64,000 nt of DNA, taken from positions 1 to 64,000 of the forward strand of contig DESG01000035.1 of NCBI GenBank assembly GCA_002361175.1, written 5' to 3'. A program made the translations under genes and the position numbers. Origin of the DNA: Lachnoclostridium sp. UBA3320 (GTDB taxonomy: Bacteria; Bacillota; Clostridia; Lachnospirales; Lachnospiraceae). Each line of letters opens with the position of its first letter. The stretch's first letter is position 1. The notes under the pieces were generated by a model. The model had not been told where the DNA came from and searched no databases. It saw only the letters and a program-made list of their open reading frames with translations. Below, piece by piece: positions 55,366-64,000 of the stretch.

Positions 55366-56559
55366 ATGGCAAAAAAAGTAGTTATAGCAGGCGCATGCCG
55401 TACTGCGATTGGCAAAATGGGTGGAGGCTTAAGTAAAACTCCGGCTTCTGTTTTAGGCTCAATAGTTATTAAAGAAGCTCTTGAGAGAGCTGGCGTACCA
55501 GCGGACAAGGTTGACCAAGTATATATGGGTTGCGTTATACAGGCAGGTCTTGGACAAAACGTTGCACGCCAGGCTTCAATTAAAGCAGGACTGCCAATTG
55601 AAACACCAGCAGTTACAATAAACGTTGTTTGTGGTTCAGGACTTAATTGTGTAAATATGGCTGCACAGATGATACAGACAGGAGATGCTGATATCGTTGT
55701 TGCAGGCGGTATGGAAAATATGTCAATGGCACCATATGCAATGATGCAGGGCCGCTATGGTTACCGTATGAACAATGGACAGTTAGTTGATACAATGATT
55801 AATGACGCATTGTGGGATGCTTTCAATCAGTATCACATGATGATTACAGCAGAAAATGTTGCAGAGAAATGGAATCTTACACGTGAAGAACTTGACGAAT
55901 TCGCTGCAAACAGCCAGCAGAAATGTGAAGCTGCTATTAACGCAGGCAAATTTGATGATGAAATTGTTCCTGTACAGACAGGCGTTGACAGGAAGACAAA
56001 AGAGCCAATAATCTTTAATAAAGATGAAGGCCCACGTCCTGGAACAACAGCTGAGGGCTTAAGCAAATTAAAATGCTGCTCTGGCAAAGAGGGTGGTGTT
56101 GTTACAGCAGGTAATGCATCAGGTATTAATGATGGTGCAGCAGCAGTCGTTGTTATGAGTGAAGAAAAGGCTAAAGAACTTGGTGTTACACCTATGGCTA
56201 CATTTATAGCTGGTGCACTTGGCGGTGTAGATCCTGCAATTATGGGTGTAGGTCCAGTTGCTTCAACAAAGAAAGTTCTTGCAAAGACAGGCCTTTCAAT
56301 TAATGATTTTGACCTTATTGAAGCAAATGAAGCTTTTGCTGCACAGTCTGTTGCAGTTGGAAAAGAACTTGGATTTGACCTTAGTAAATTAAATGTAAAT
56401 GGTGGTGCTATTGCACTTGGACATCCTGTAGGTGCTTCAGGCTGCCGTATTCTTGTAACACTCCTTCATGAGATGAAGAAGACAGGAGCAAACAGAGGTC
56501 TTGCTACACTTTGTATTGGTGGTGGCATGGGCTGCTCAACAGTTGTTGAAAAATATTAA
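55366..56559 (+). CDS. thl: acetyl-CoA acetyltransferase (thiolase)
   Basis: Thiolase of 397 residues joins two acetyl-CoA into acetoacetyl-CoA, the first step to butyrate. The start at 55366 follows AAGGAGG; an earlier in-frame ATG at 55327 gives an unneeded tail. The nucleophilic Cys is in [14 protein letters not shown] (about 88), the catalytic His in [16 protein letters not shown] (about 352), and the second Cys in [10 protein letters not shown] (about 382). It opens the six-gene butyryl-CoA operon. By motif it is the biosynthetic kind with the degradative reverse also possible. Confidence 0.97.
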   Translation: MAKKVVIAGACRTAIGKMGGGLSKTPASVLGSIVIKEALERAGVPADKVDQVYMGCVIQAGLGQNVARQASIKAGLPIETPAVTINVVCGSGLNCVNMAAQMIQTGDADIVVAGGMENMSMAPYAMMQGRYGYRMNNGQLVDTMINDALWDAFNQYHMMITAENVAEKWNLTREELDEFAANSQQKCEAAINAGKFDDEIVPVQTGVDRKTKEPIIFNKDEGPRPGTTAEGLSKLKCCSGKEGGVVTAGNASGINDGAAAVVVMSEEKAKELGVTPMATFIAGALGGVDPAIMGVGPVASTKKVLAKTGLSINDFDLIEANEAFAAQSVAVGKELGFDLSKLNVNGGAIALGHPVGASGCRILVTLLHEMKKTGANRGLATLCIGGGMGCSTVVEKY

Positions 56560-56661
56560 TTTAGAACAGAACTAGTTTGTACTTAAAATATGCACCTTGG
56601 TGTAGCTTCAGAGAGAGACTGGCTGCTGCACGTGGTGCAAGCTTTGAGAGGAGTAACCGTG

Positions 56662-57453
56662 ATGGAATTCATTTTATATGAAGTTAAAGATATGGTCGGA
56701 ACAATTACAATTAACCGTCCAAAGGCTTTAAATGCATTAAACAGCCAGGTTCTCGAAGAACTTGATGCTACTCTTGATGCAGTAGATTTAGATACTGTAA
56801 GATGCCTTATACTTACAGGTGCAGGTGAAAAGTCATTTGTTGCAGGAGCAGATATTGGTGAGATGAGCACACTTACAAAGGCTGAGGGTGAAGCTTTTGG
56901 TAAGAAAGGCAATGATGTATTCCGCAAGCTTGAAACATTTCCAATTCCTGTAATTGCAGCAATCAACGGTTTTGCACTTGGCGGTGGCTGTGAGATTTCA
57001 ATGAGCTGTGATATACGTATCTGCTCAGAAAATGCAGTATTTGGGCAGCCAGAAGTAGGTCTTGGAATTACACCAGGTTTTGGCGGCACACAGAGGCTTG
57101 CAAGAATAGTCAGCGTTGGAATGGCTAAACAGATGATTTATACAGCAAGAAATATTAAAGCAGATGAGGCATATCGTATTGGTCTTGTAAATGCAGTTTA
57201 TCCAGCAGAGGAACTTATTCCACAGGCCCAGAAGCTTGCTGCTACAATTGCAAAGAATGCACCTATAGCAGTGCGCAACTGCAAGAAAGCTATTAATGAC
57301 GGCTTACAGACAGATATGGACAGTGCACTTGTAATAGAGGAAAAACTCTTTGGTGACTGCTTCGAGACAGAAGACCAGAAAGCAGGTATGGGCAACTTCC
57401 TTGAGAAGGATAAAGAAAAGAAATTAAAGGTAGTTCCATTTAAAAACTGCTAA
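56662..57453 (+). CDS. crt: 3-hydroxybutyryl-CoA dehydratase (crotonase)
   Basis: Crotonase of 263 residues dehydrates 3-hydroxybutyryl-CoA to crotonyl-CoA. I chose ATG 56662 (MEFILYEVKDMVGTITINRP) after AGAGGAG; a longer in-frame reading from 56590 has no homologous N-terminus. The oxyanion-hole motif is AAINGFALGGGCEISMSCD (about 102) and the two catalytic Glu lie in GGGCE and QPEVGLGITPGFGGTQ. It follows thl by about 100 bases containing a small hairpin, and precedes hbd. Confidence 0.96.
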   Translation: MEFILYEVKDMVGTITINRPKALNALNSQVLEELDATLDAVDLDTVRCLILTGAGEKSFVAGADIGEMSTLTKAEGEAFGKKGNDVFRKLETFPIPVIAAINGFALGGGCEISMSCDIRICSENAVFGQPEVGLGITPGFGGTQRLARIVSVGMAKQMIYTARNIKADEAYRIGLVNAVYPAEELIPQAQKLAATIAKNAPIAVRNCKKAINDGLQTDMDSALVIEEKLFGDCFETEDQKAGMGNFLEKDKEKKLKVVPFKNC

Positions 57454-57523
57454 TTAATGTAGATTAAGGCTATCACGCAGATGGTGCGTGGATAAATTAT
57501 AGATTAGTTATGGAGGATATAAA
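57454..57523 (+). other. intercistronic hairpin between crt and hbd
   Basis: CACGC (57474-57478) pairs with GCGTG (57486-57490) in the 70-base gap. It lacks a T run, so it is more likely an mRNA-stability or processing element than a terminator. Confidence 0.35.
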
Positions 57524-58366
57524 ATGAAAGTTGGAGTAATTGGCGCAGGTACAATGGGTTCTGGCATAGCACAGGCATTTGCACAGACAGAAGGATATGA
57601 AGTTTATTTATGTGATATTAACGATGAGTTTGCTGCAAATGGCAAGAACAAAATTGCTAAGGGATTTGAAAAGAGGGTTGCAAAAGGCAAGATGGAGCAG
57701 GCTGCTGCTGATGCTATCCTTGCAAAGATTACAACAGGTACAAAAGAGATTTGTACAGATTGTGATTTAATTGTTGAAGCTGCACTTGAAGTTATGGATA
57801 TCAAGAAGCAGACATTCAAAGAATTAGAAGAAATCTGCAAAAATGAAAACTGCATTTTTGCAACAAATACATCATCACTTTCAGTTACAGAAATTGGCGC
57901 TGGCATAAAGAGACCTGTAATCGGCATGCATTTCTTCAACCCAGCTCCTGTAATGAAGCTTATTGAAGTAATCCGTGGTGAGAATACTACTGACGAAGTA
58001 AATGATAAAGTAATTGAAATTTCAAAAGCAATTGGCAAAACTCCTGTAGAAGTTAAAGAAGCTCCAGGCTTTGTAGTAAACAGGATTCTTATTCCAATGA
58101 TAAATGAAGCTGTTGGTATTTATGCGGAAGGCATTGCTTCTGTAGAGGGTATTGATACAGCTATGAAGCTTGGTGCAAACCATCCAATGGGACCTCTTGC
58201 TTTAGGTGACTTAGTTGGTCTTGATATATGCCTTGCTATTATGGATGTCCTTTATACTGAAACAGGGGATTCAAAATACCGTGCACATACACTTCTTAGG
58301 AAGATGGTACGTGCTGGCAAGCTTGGTATGAAGACAGGCAAAGGTTTCTATGATTATACAAAATAA
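57524..58366 (+). CDS. hbd: 3-hydroxybutyryl-CoA dehydrogenase
   Basis: A 280-residue dehydrogenase that reduces acetoacetyl-CoA to 3-hydroxybutyryl-CoA with NAD(P)H. The Rossmann motif is VIGAGTMGSGIAQAFA (about 4-19), with the acidic ribose-binding residue in VYLCDIND, pointing to NAD. The catalytic His is in GMHFFNPAPVMKLIEVI (about 138), and EAPGFVVNRILIPMINEA starts the C-terminal domain, ending GKGFYDYTK. A TGGAGGAT site precedes the ATG. Confidence 0.97.
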   Translation: MKVGVIGAGTMGSGIAQAFAQTEGYEVYLCDINDEFAANGKNKIAKGFEKRVAKGKMEQAAADAILAKITTGTKEICTDCDLIVEAALEVMDIKKQTFKELEEICKNENCIFATNTSSLSVTEIGAGIKRPVIGMHFFNPAPVMKLIEVIRGENTTDEVNDKVIEISKAIGKTPVEVKEAPGFVVNRILIPMINEAVGIYAEGIASVEGIDTAMKLGANHPMGPLALGDLVGLDICLAIMDVLYTETGDSKYRAHTLLRKMVRAGKLGMKTGKGFYDYTK

Positions 58367-58403
58367 TTAAAAGTATATTTTATGAAAGGTGGTAAAGAAA
58401 GGC

Positions 58404-59570
58404 ATGGATTTTACATTAAGTAAAAAGCATGAGATGGCGAGACAGCTTTTCAAAGATTTCGCTGAGAAAGAAGTTAAGCCTATGGCTCAGGAGGTTGATG
58501 AAACTGAGCATTTTCCAATGGACAATGTAAAGAAGATGGGTAAATACGGCTTTATGGGTATTCCTATCCCTAAGGAGTATGGCGGACAGGGATGTGACAT
58601 ACTTACATATGTTATGTGTGTTGAAGAACTTTCAAAAGTATGCGCTACAACAGGCGTTATCGTATCAGCACATACATCACTTTGTGCTGACCCAATCCTT
58701 ACATATGGTACAGAGGAGCAGAAGAAAAAATATCTTCCTGACCTTGCAAGTGGCAAGAAAATCGGCGCTTTCGGACTTACAGAGCCAGGTGCAGGTACAG
58801 ACGCACAGGGCGTACAGACTAAAGCTGTTCTTGACGGTGACGAATGGGTACTTAATGGTTCCAAATGCTTCATAACAAATGGTGAAGTTGCTGATATATA
58901 TATTATAATTGCATACACAGATGTTGTTGAAAAGAGAGGCAGAAAGGTTAAATCATTCTCTGCATTTATCGTAGAAAAAGGAACACCTGGCTTCTCATTT
59001 GGTACAAAAGAAAAGAAGATGGGTATCCGCGGTTCATCTACTTATGAATTAATATTCCAGGATTGCCGCATTCCAAAGGATGCTCTTTTAGGACCACAGG
59101 GAAAAGGTTTCCCTATTGCTATGCATACTCTTGACGGCGGACGTATTGGTATCGCTTCACAGGCTCTTGGTATTGCAGAGGGCGCATTAGAAAGAACTAT
59201 TGAGTATACAAAGGAAAGAAAGCAGTTTGGCCGCACTATTGCACAGCAGCAAAACACTCAGTTCCAGCTTGCTGACATGGCTACAAAGGTAGAAGCTGCT
59301 AAACACCTTGTATACAAAGCTGCATTAAAGAAACAGGAATTTGCAGAGGGTGCTAAGGTATCTTATTCTGTAGAAGCTGCTATGGCTAAACTGTATGCTG
59401 CAGAAGTTGCAATGGAAGTTACAACAAAGGCAGTACAGTTACATGGTGGTTATGGCTATATCAGAGAATACGATGTAGAGCGTATGATGCGTGATGCTAA
59501 GATTACAGAAATATACGAGGGAACTTCAGAAGTTCAGCGTATGGTTATCTCAGGCAGCTTATTAAAATAA
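58404..59570 (+). CDS. bcd: butyryl-CoA dehydrogenase
   Basis: Short-chain acyl-CoA dehydrogenase of 388 residues, working here to reduce crotonyl-CoA to butyryl-CoA. The start at 58404 gives MDFTLSKKHEMARQLFKDFAE. FAD-site motifs are FGLTEPGAGTDAQGV and CFITNGEVADIY; the catalytic Glu is in EIYEGTSEVQRMVI near the end (about 367). Directly followed by etfB and etfA, it would form the electron-bifurcating Bcd-Etf complex, coupling NADH oxidation to reduction of crotonyl-CoA and ferredoxin. Confidence 0.97.
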   Translation: MDFTLSKKHEMARQLFKDFAEKEVKPMAQEVDETEHFPMDNVKKMGKYGFMGIPIPKEYGGQGCDILTYVMCVEELSKVCATTGVIVSAHTSLCADPILTYGTEEQKKKYLPDLASGKKIGAFGLTEPGAGTDAQGVQTKAVLDGDEWVLNGSKCFITNGEVADIYIIIAYTDVVEKRGRKVKSFSAFIVEKGTPGFSFGTKEKKMGIRGSSTYELIFQDCRIPKDALLGPQGKGFPIAMHTLDGGRIGIASQALGIAEGALERTIEYTKERKQFGRTIAQQQNTQFQLADMATKVEAAKHLVYKAALKKQEFAEGAKVSYSVEAAMAKLYAAEVAMEVTTKAVQLHGGYGYIREYDVERMMRDAKITEIYEGTSEVQRMVISGSLLK

Positions 59571-59591
59571 TTATAAAGGAGTGACAAAGCC

Positions 59592-60377
59592 GTGAAAATA
59601 GTAGTATGTATAAAGCAGGTTCCAGATACTAAAGGCGGGGTAAAATTTAACCCTGATGGTACTTTGGACAGGGGTGCTATGCTTGCGATTATGAATCCTG
59701 ATGATAAAGCAGGTCTTGAAGCAGCCCTCAGATTAAAAGATGAATATGGTGCAGAAGTTACTGTTGTTACAATGGGTCTTCCAAAGGCAGAAGAAGCTCT
59801 TCGTGAAGCTCTTGCTATGGGTGCTGACAAAGCTATCTTAGTAACGGACAGAGTATTAGGCGGAGCTGATACATGGGCTACATCTACAACAGTTGCAGGC
59901 GCAATTAGAAATCTTGAATATGATTTGATTATTACTGGCCGTCAGGCTATTGATGGTGATACAGCTCAGGTTGGTCCTCAGATTTCTGAGCATCTTGACC
60001 TTCCAGTTATTTCATACGCAAAGGATATCAAAATTGAAGGCGATTATGTAATAGTACAGCGCCAGTATGATGACGGATATCATGTATTAAAGGCTAAGAT
60101 GCCATGTCTGATTACAGCTCTTTCAGAGTTAAATGAGCCACGTTATATGACTCCAGGCGGGATTTTTGATGCTTATGATGCTGAAGTTACAGTATGGGGC
60201 AGAAAAGACCTTAAAGATGTTGACGATTCTAATATCGGTTTAGCAGGCTCACCTACTAAGATTGCTAAAGCTTCTGATAAAGTAAGAAAAGGAGCAGGTG
60301 AAGTTAAAACTGACCTTGATGCAGATGGTGCAGTTTCATATATTGTGGGCAAATTAAAAGAGAAACATGTAATCTAA
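59592..60377 (+). CDS. etfB: electron transfer flavoprotein beta subunit
   Basis: EtfB of 261 residues starting at GTG after AAAGGAGTG. The opening KIVVCIKQVPDTKG and the ETF beta signature around ITGRQAIDGDTAQVGPQI with LPVISYAKDI are clear. In bifurcating complexes this subunit holds the NADH-reactive bifurcating FAD between EtfA and EtfB. The gene lies 22 bases from bcd and 28 bases from the chosen etfA start. Confidence 0.96.
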   Translation: MKIVVCIKQVPDTKGGVKFNPDGTLDRGAMLAIMNPDDKAGLEAALRLKDEYGAEVTVVTMGLPKAEEALREALAMGADKAILVTDRVLGGADTWATSTTVAGAIRNLEYDLIITGRQAIDGDTAQVGPQISEHLDLPVISYAKDIKIEGDYVIVQRQYDDGYHVLKAKMPCLITALSELNEPRYMTPGGIFDAYDAEVTVWGRKDLKDVDDSNIGLAGSPTKIAKASDKVRKGAGEVKTDLDADGAVSYIVGKLKEKHVI

Positions 60378-60404
60378 CATAGAAAAGGAAAAGTGGTGAC
60401 TAAA

Positions 60405-61442
60405 ATGGGTTTAGAAGAATATAAAGGTGTCTATGTCTTTGCACAGCAGGTAGACAATAAATTAGGCGGAATCGCCTTTGAATTACTTGGAAAAGCAAAA
60501 GAACTTGCAAAAGACCTGAACACAGATGTTACAGCTATGCTTTTAGGTTCTGGCATCAAAGGTCTTGCAGACCAGTTAGCCGAATATGGCGCTGATAAGG
60601 TTATCGTTGTTGATGACCCTGAATTAAAGGATTACAGGACAGAGCCTTATGCTCATGCAATGGCTTCAATTATCAATGAGTACAAGCCTGAGATAGTGCT
60701 TGTTGGCGCTACTGCAATAGGAAGAGACTTAGGTCCTAGGGTTTCAGCAAGGGTTGCAACAGGTCTTACAGCTGACTGTACAGTGCTTGAAATTGGTGAT
60801 TTCCCTCTTAATCCAATTCCTGGACAGGAGCAGAAGCACAACCAGTTATTAATGACACGTCCTGCATTTGGCGGCAATACAATCGCTACAATCGCATGCC
60901 CAGACAACCGTCCACAGATGGCTACAGTTCGTCCTGGCGTTATGCAAAAGATTGAGCCTATAGCAGGTGCAAAGGCTGAAATTATAGAATACAATCCTGG
61001 CTTTGAGCCAAATGACAAATATGTTGAGATTTTAGAGATAGTTAAAGAAGTTTCTAACACAGTAGATATCATGGACGCTAAGATACTTGTATCAGGCGGA
61101 CGTGGTGTAGGAAGCAAAGAAAACTTCAAGATTCTCCAGGACCTCGCAGATGTAATCGGTGGTACAGTAAGCTGCTCACGTGCAGTAGTTGACAGTGGCT
61201 GGATGCCAAAAGAATTACAAGTTGGACAGACAGGAAAGACAGTACGTCCTAATGTATACTTTGCTATTGGTATTTCAGGTGCTATTCAGCATGCAGCAGG
61301 TATGGAAGAGTCTGATATTATCATCGCAATTAATAAAGATGAGACAGCTCCTATCTTTGAAATAGCTGATTATGGTGTTGTTGGTGACCTTAATAAAATA
61401 GTTCCAAAACTTACAGAGGAATTAAAGAAAGTTGTAAAGTAA
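60405..61442 (+). CDS. etfA: electron transfer flavoprotein alpha subunit
   Basis: EtfA of 345 residues. I chose ATG 60405 (MGLEEYKGVYVFAQQ); GTG codons at 60393 and 60396 are alternatives after AAAAGGAAAAG. The C-terminal FAD-binding motif is complete: SGGRGVGSKENFKILQDLAD, then SRAVVDSGWMPKELQVGQTGK, and YFAIGISGAIQHAAGM. There is no N-terminal ferredoxin domain, unlike some clostridial EtfA proteins. It ends the butyrate operon and is followed by a terminator. Confidence 0.96.
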   Translation: MGLEEYKGVYVFAQQVDNKLGGIAFELLGKAKELAKDLNTDVTAMLLGSGIKGLADQLAEYGADKVIVVDDPELKDYRTEPYAHAMASIINEYKPEIVLVGATAIGRDLGPRVSARVATGLTADCTVLEIGDFPLNPIPGQEQKHNQLLMTRPAFGGNTIATIACPDNRPQMATVRPGVMQKIEPIAGAKAEIIEYNPGFEPNDKYVEILEIVKEVSNTVDIMDAKILVSGGRGVGSKENFKILQDLADVIGGTVSCSRAVVDSGWMPKELQVGQTGKTVRPNVYFAIGISGAIQHAAGMEESDIIIAINKDETAPIFEIADYGVVGDLNKIVPKLTEELKKVVK

Positions 61443-61482
61443 AAAGATAGACAGATTTTATTATAGTACTTGTTTATATAGG

Positions 61483-61517
61483 CAGGGACATCGGACATAT
61501 CCAGATGTCCCTGTTTT
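61483..61517 (+). terminator. rho-independent terminator of the butyrate operon
   Basis: CAGGGACATC pairs with GATGTCCCTG around an 11-base loop, followed by TTTT. Confidence 0.9.
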
Positions 61518-61566
61518 AAGTTATCAGAAGTAAAAAACTATACGATAAAAATTTAAGGGGAATATT

Positions 61567-62175
61567 ATGTTAGGAAAAACACACCTTGCTGTTGGGATTG
61601 CTGTAGGACTGGCAGTTTTACAGCCAGTGACAATATCCCAGTTAGTAATAGGTATCACTGCATCTGCTGTAGGGGCACTTATAAGTGATATTGATGTAGA
61701 TACTTCCATAGCAAGCAAAAGTGCCAGTAAAGTTGCTGGTGTTTATGTGACAGTGGTATTTATAGCAGTTGTTGTGGAATTTTTATTTCATATTGGCATT
61801 GTCAGCTTAATACAAAAAAACAGTATGTGGATGCGAGTTGCTACAGGAATAGCTTTATTTATAAGTGTTTGTGCTTTTGGAAGAATACAGCCCCACAGGT
61901 CATTTATGCATTCATTGTCTGCATTATTAATTTTATCAGGAGCGGCAGCACTTATATGTCAGGCAGCAGTACCATACTTTGCGCTTGCTTTTTTAAGCCA
62001 TATTGCGATGGATTTGCTTAATTATAAAAAAGTGCGCTTATTCTATCCATCACAGAAAGGAGTAAGCTTTAAATTATGCCATGCCAAAGGTTTTGTCAAT
62101 TCAGCATTATTTATTATAGGAACAGCTGCTGTGATAATCGAAATGGCATTATATATATATTATAAAATTTTTTAA
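61567..62175 (+). CDS. DUF457/YdjM-like membrane metal-dependent hydrolase
   Basis: A 202-residue integral membrane protein starting at ATG after AAGGGG. It has four or five helices (about 5-22, 25-45, 58-82, 92-107, 120-145) and conserved polar motifs between them: KTHLAVGIAVG, GALISDIDVDTS, PHRSFMHSLSA and SHIAMDLLNYK. These His/Asp residues define the YdjM/DUF457 hydrolase family, presumed metal-dependent; the E. coli member is LexA-controlled. The substrate is unknown. It is a single gene between the butyrate operon and the hydrogenase. Confidence 0.85.
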   Translation: MLGKTHLAVGIAVGLAVLQPVTISQLVIGITASAVGALISDIDVDTSIASKSASKVAGVYVTVVFIAVVVEFLFHIGIVSLIQKNSMWMRVATGIALFISVCAFGRIQPHRSFMHSLSALLILSGAAALICQAAVPYFALAFLSHIAMDLLNYKKVRLFYPSQKGVSFKLCHAKGFVNSALFIIGTAAVIIEMALYIYYKIF

Positions 62176-62177
62176 GT

Positions 62178-62195
62178 AAAAAACCTGGGTTTTTT
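62178..62195 (+). terminator. short terminator
   Basis: AAAAAAC pairs with GTTTTTT around CTGG immediately after the DUF457 stop. The stem is mostly A-T, so it may be weak. Confidence 0.5.
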
Positions 62196-62210
62196 GGAAG
62201 TTATTTTATG

Positions 62211-62239
62211 TTGAGATTGGGAATACTTTAATATATACT
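62211..62239 (+). promoter_or_regulatory. promoter of the hydrogenase
   Basis: TTGAGA (62211-62216) and TATACT (62234-62239) are separated by 17 bases, 54 bases before the start codon. Confidence 0.65.
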
Positions 62240-62293
62240 TATGCTACATACAATAGTAGTATAAGTTAGCATTTAAAACCAGGAGGAAATGCC

Positions 62294-63805
62294 ATGCGTG
62301 GAATAAATACACAGACAAAAAAAATCAGGAAACAAGTATTTGAAGAAGTTGCACGTGTTGCTTATGAATGCGATGACAATGTCAGTATAAGCCATGAGCT
62401 TGAAGAAATACCATATAAAATAACACCATCTGATGTACCAGTATATCGTGAAAGTATCTGGAGAGAAAGAGCTATCGCATCTGAAAGAGTGCGCCTCGCC
62501 ATGGGGCTTTCACTGCGTCCACTTGACAGACCTGTCCACCTTACCGAAGGATTTAAAGACAGCAATATTACTGAAAAATATTATGAACCGCCTCTTATGC
62601 AGGTTATACCTTCAGCTTGTGATATGTGTGAAGATAATAAAGTTAAAGTTTCCAATATGTGCCATGGCTGCGTTGCTCATCCATGTATGGAAATTTGTCC
62701 TAAAGCTGCAATATCTATGGTAAACGGCAAAGCATTTATCGACCAAGATAAGTGTATAAAATGTGGTAAATGTATTAATATATGTCCTTATCATGCTATT
62801 ATAAAAAGTATAAGACCATGTAAAGAAGCGTGTGGGGTTGATGCGGTTGAAAGTGATAAACAAGGACGTGCAAAAATCAATGAGAATAAATGCGTATCAT
62901 GCGGACAGTGCATGGCAAGCTGCCCATTTGGAGCTATCGCTGACAAGTCACAGATATTTCAGATGATACGTGCAATACGCCAAGGAGGTAAAGTTATAGC
63001 AGAAATTGCTCCTGCTTTTGAAGGACAGTTCGGCTTAGATATTACACCAGCTCAAATTAAAGCAGCACTACAAGATTGTGGTTTTAGTGATGTTTATGAA
63101 GTTGCACTAGGAGCTGATATCGGTGCTGTTTCAGAAGCACACCACTATGTCAAAGAAGTTGTAAATGGAGACCTTCCATTTTTGCTTACTTCATGTTGTC
63201 CTGCATGGTCAATGCTTGCAAAGAAGTATTTTCCAGAAACTATTAACAGTATTTCACAAGAGCTTACACCAATGGTTGCAACAGCAAGAAGTATAAAAAA
63301 GAAACACCCTGACGCTAAAGTAGTATTTATAGGACCATGTGCAGCTAAAAAGCTTGAAGCGTCAAGGCGCACAGTAAGAAGTGACGTGGATTTTGTAATA
63401 ACATTTGAAGAACTGGATGCAATTTTTAAAGCTAAAAACATCGACTTTAGTAAGTACAAAAAAGGACGTTCAATGCACGATGCCACAGGCGCAGGACGTG
63501 GCTATGCTGTAGCTGGCGGGGTTGCACATGCCATAGAACAGTGCATTGATGAATATTACCCTGGGACAGATGTAAAAATCGAACACGCAGAAAGCTTAAC
63601 TGAATGCAGGAAGATGCTTTTATTAGCAAAAGCTGGCAAAAAAGACGGCTGTATGATTGAAGGCATGGCTTGTCCTGGTGGATGCGTAGCAGGCGTTGGC
63701 ACAATACTGCCTATCAACCGTGCTAAAGCGGCTGTTGCAAAGTCTGTTAAAGAATCAACAGAAAAAATTCCTCCACAGGATTTACTTGAAATTAAGCTTG
63801 ATTAA
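62294..63805 (+). CDS. [FeFe] hydrogenase, monomeric, group B-like
   Basis: A 503-residue iron hydrogenase starting at ATG after AGGAGG. It would reoxidise reduced ferredoxin by making H2. A 110-residue N-terminal region leads to a cysteine cluster (CDMC, CHGC, CMEIC). Two ferredoxin-type clusters follow: CIKCGKCINICP (about 155) and CVSCGQCMASCP (about 203), with CKEACGVDAV between. The H-cluster motifs are TSCCPAW (L1, about 300), GPCAAKKLE (L2, about 353) and MACPGGCVAGVG (L3, about 457). The missing [2Fe-2S] domain and the L1-L3 forms suggest group B rather than the classical clostridial HydA. Maturation genes hydEFG are not in this window. Confidence 0.92.
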   Translation: MRGINTQTKKIRKQVFEEVARVAYECDDNVSISHELEEIPYKITPSDVPVYRESIWRERAIASERVRLAMGLSLRPLDRPVHLTEGFKDSNITEKYYEPPLMQVIPSACDMCEDNKVKVSNMCHGCVAHPCMEICPKAAISMVNGKAFIDQDKCIKCGKCINICPYHAIIKSIRPCKEACGVDAVESDKQGRAKINENKCVSCGQCMASCPFGAIADKSQIFQMIRAIRQGGKVIAEIAPAFEGQFGLDITPAQIKAALQDCGFSDVYEVALGADIGAVSEAHHYVKEVVNGDLPFLLTSCCPAWSMLAKKYFPETINSISQELTPMVATARSIKKKHPDAKVVFIGPCAAKKLEASRRTVRSDVDFVITFEELDAIFKAKNIDFSKYKKGRSMHDATGAGRGYAVAGGVAHAIEQCIDEYYPGTDVKIEHAESLTECRKMLLLAKAGKKDGCMIEGMACPGGCVAGVGTILPINRAKAAVAKSVKESTEKIPPQDLLEIKLD

Positions 63806-63816
63806 TTAAGAGAATG

Positions 63817-63832
63817 GCGTGCAAAAGCACGC
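63817..63832 (+). other. hairpin between hydrogenase and uppP
   Basis: GCGTGC pairs with GCACGC around AAAA, 12 bases after the hydrogenase stop. No T run follows, so its terminator function is doubtful. Confidence 0.4.
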
Positions 63833-63875
63833 TGTACATATTATATTAAAAACTTTAGAAAGGCATGGTATATTT

Positions 63876-64000
63876 ATGCTAGAAATATTAAAATCAATTC
63901 TATTTGGAATTGTGGAAGGCATTACAGAATGGCTTCCCATAAGCAGTACAGGGCATATGATACTTCTGGATGAATTTGTGAAATTAGATGCATCAGAGGC
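63876..64000 (+). CDS. uppP: undecaprenyl-diphosphatase (partial, window end)
   Basis: The first 41 residues of UppP (BacA) are visible before the window ends. The first helix [20 protein letters not shown] and the signature [15 protein letters not shown] are diagnostic; the Glu and SSTGH residues belong to the active site. The enzyme dephosphorylates undecaprenyl pyrophosphate, recycling the wall lipid carrier, and confers bacitracin tolerance. An AGAAAGG site lies 12 bases upstream. The gene continues beyond position 64000. Confidence 0.93.
   Translation, partial: MLEILKSILFGIVEGITEWLPISSTGHMILLDEFVKLDASE

Overview
This is a 64 kb stretch of an AT-rich Firmicutes chromosome. It looks like an anaerobic, butyrate-producing clostridium of the Lachnospiraceae type. 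The reasons are a full acetyl-CoA-to-butyryl-CoA operon (thl-crt-hbd-bcd-etfB-etfA) beside a gene for butyryl-CoA:acetate CoA-transferase, a [FeFe] hydrogenase, meso-diaminopimelate peptidoglycan genes, a PASTA kinase with its PP2C phosphatase, two chemoreceptors, and strong GGAGG-type ribosome binding sites. The species cannot be fixed from sequence alone.

Layout. 0-5 kb: a response regulator / histidine kinase / ABC ATPase / FtsX permease module, probably peptide-sensing and detoxifying. 5-6.6 kb: an unknown small gene and a Phd/YefM antitoxin whose RelE-type toxin is broken. 6.7-14.2 kb: methyltransferase, Hsp33, an SH3-glucosaminidase autolysin, a cohesin-like membrane protein and ClpC. 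14.4-20.1 kb: a small conserved gene, radA, cardiolipin synthase, a YvyF-like zinc-ribbon protein and ruvAB, ending convergent with a CgeB-like glycosyltransferase. 21.4-34.5 kb: a compact housekeeping run dapF-murE-priA-def-fmt-rsmB-rlmN-prpC-prkC-rsgA-thiN, with several overlapping genes.

34.5-36.5 kb is a decayed patch: a two-component pair collapsed by deletion, an unknown fragment, a headless XRE regulator and a headless surface-protein fragment. 36.5-39.6 kb carries an Rpn-family nuclease, a metallophosphoesterase and a DUF4474 protein on the minus strand, then tRNA-Glu(CTC). 40-45 kb is a second regulator/kinase/ATPase/permease module. A beta-mannosidase follows, then two equal-length chemoreceptor paralogues flanking a divergent BlaI/BlaR1-type pair, whose sensor domain carries a repeated W-F-PYM motif.

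53.6-63.8 kb is the energy core: the CoA-transferase gene is divergent from the butyrate operon, and the hydrogenase follows from its own promoter. By family knowledge, Bcd-Etf can reduce ferredoxin, hydrogenase can reoxidise it as H2, and the CoA-transferase releases butyrate while regenerating acetyl-CoA. The window ends inside uppP.

I found no CRISPR array, rRNA, prophage or intact insertion sequence. No wholly new system is demonstrable. The most unusual items are the BlaR1-like receptor with its non-beta-lactam sensor and paired operators, the duplicated chemoreceptors around it, the 11-bp repeat arrays before both ABC modules, the extra C-terminal domain of the PASTA kinase, and the gene graveyard.
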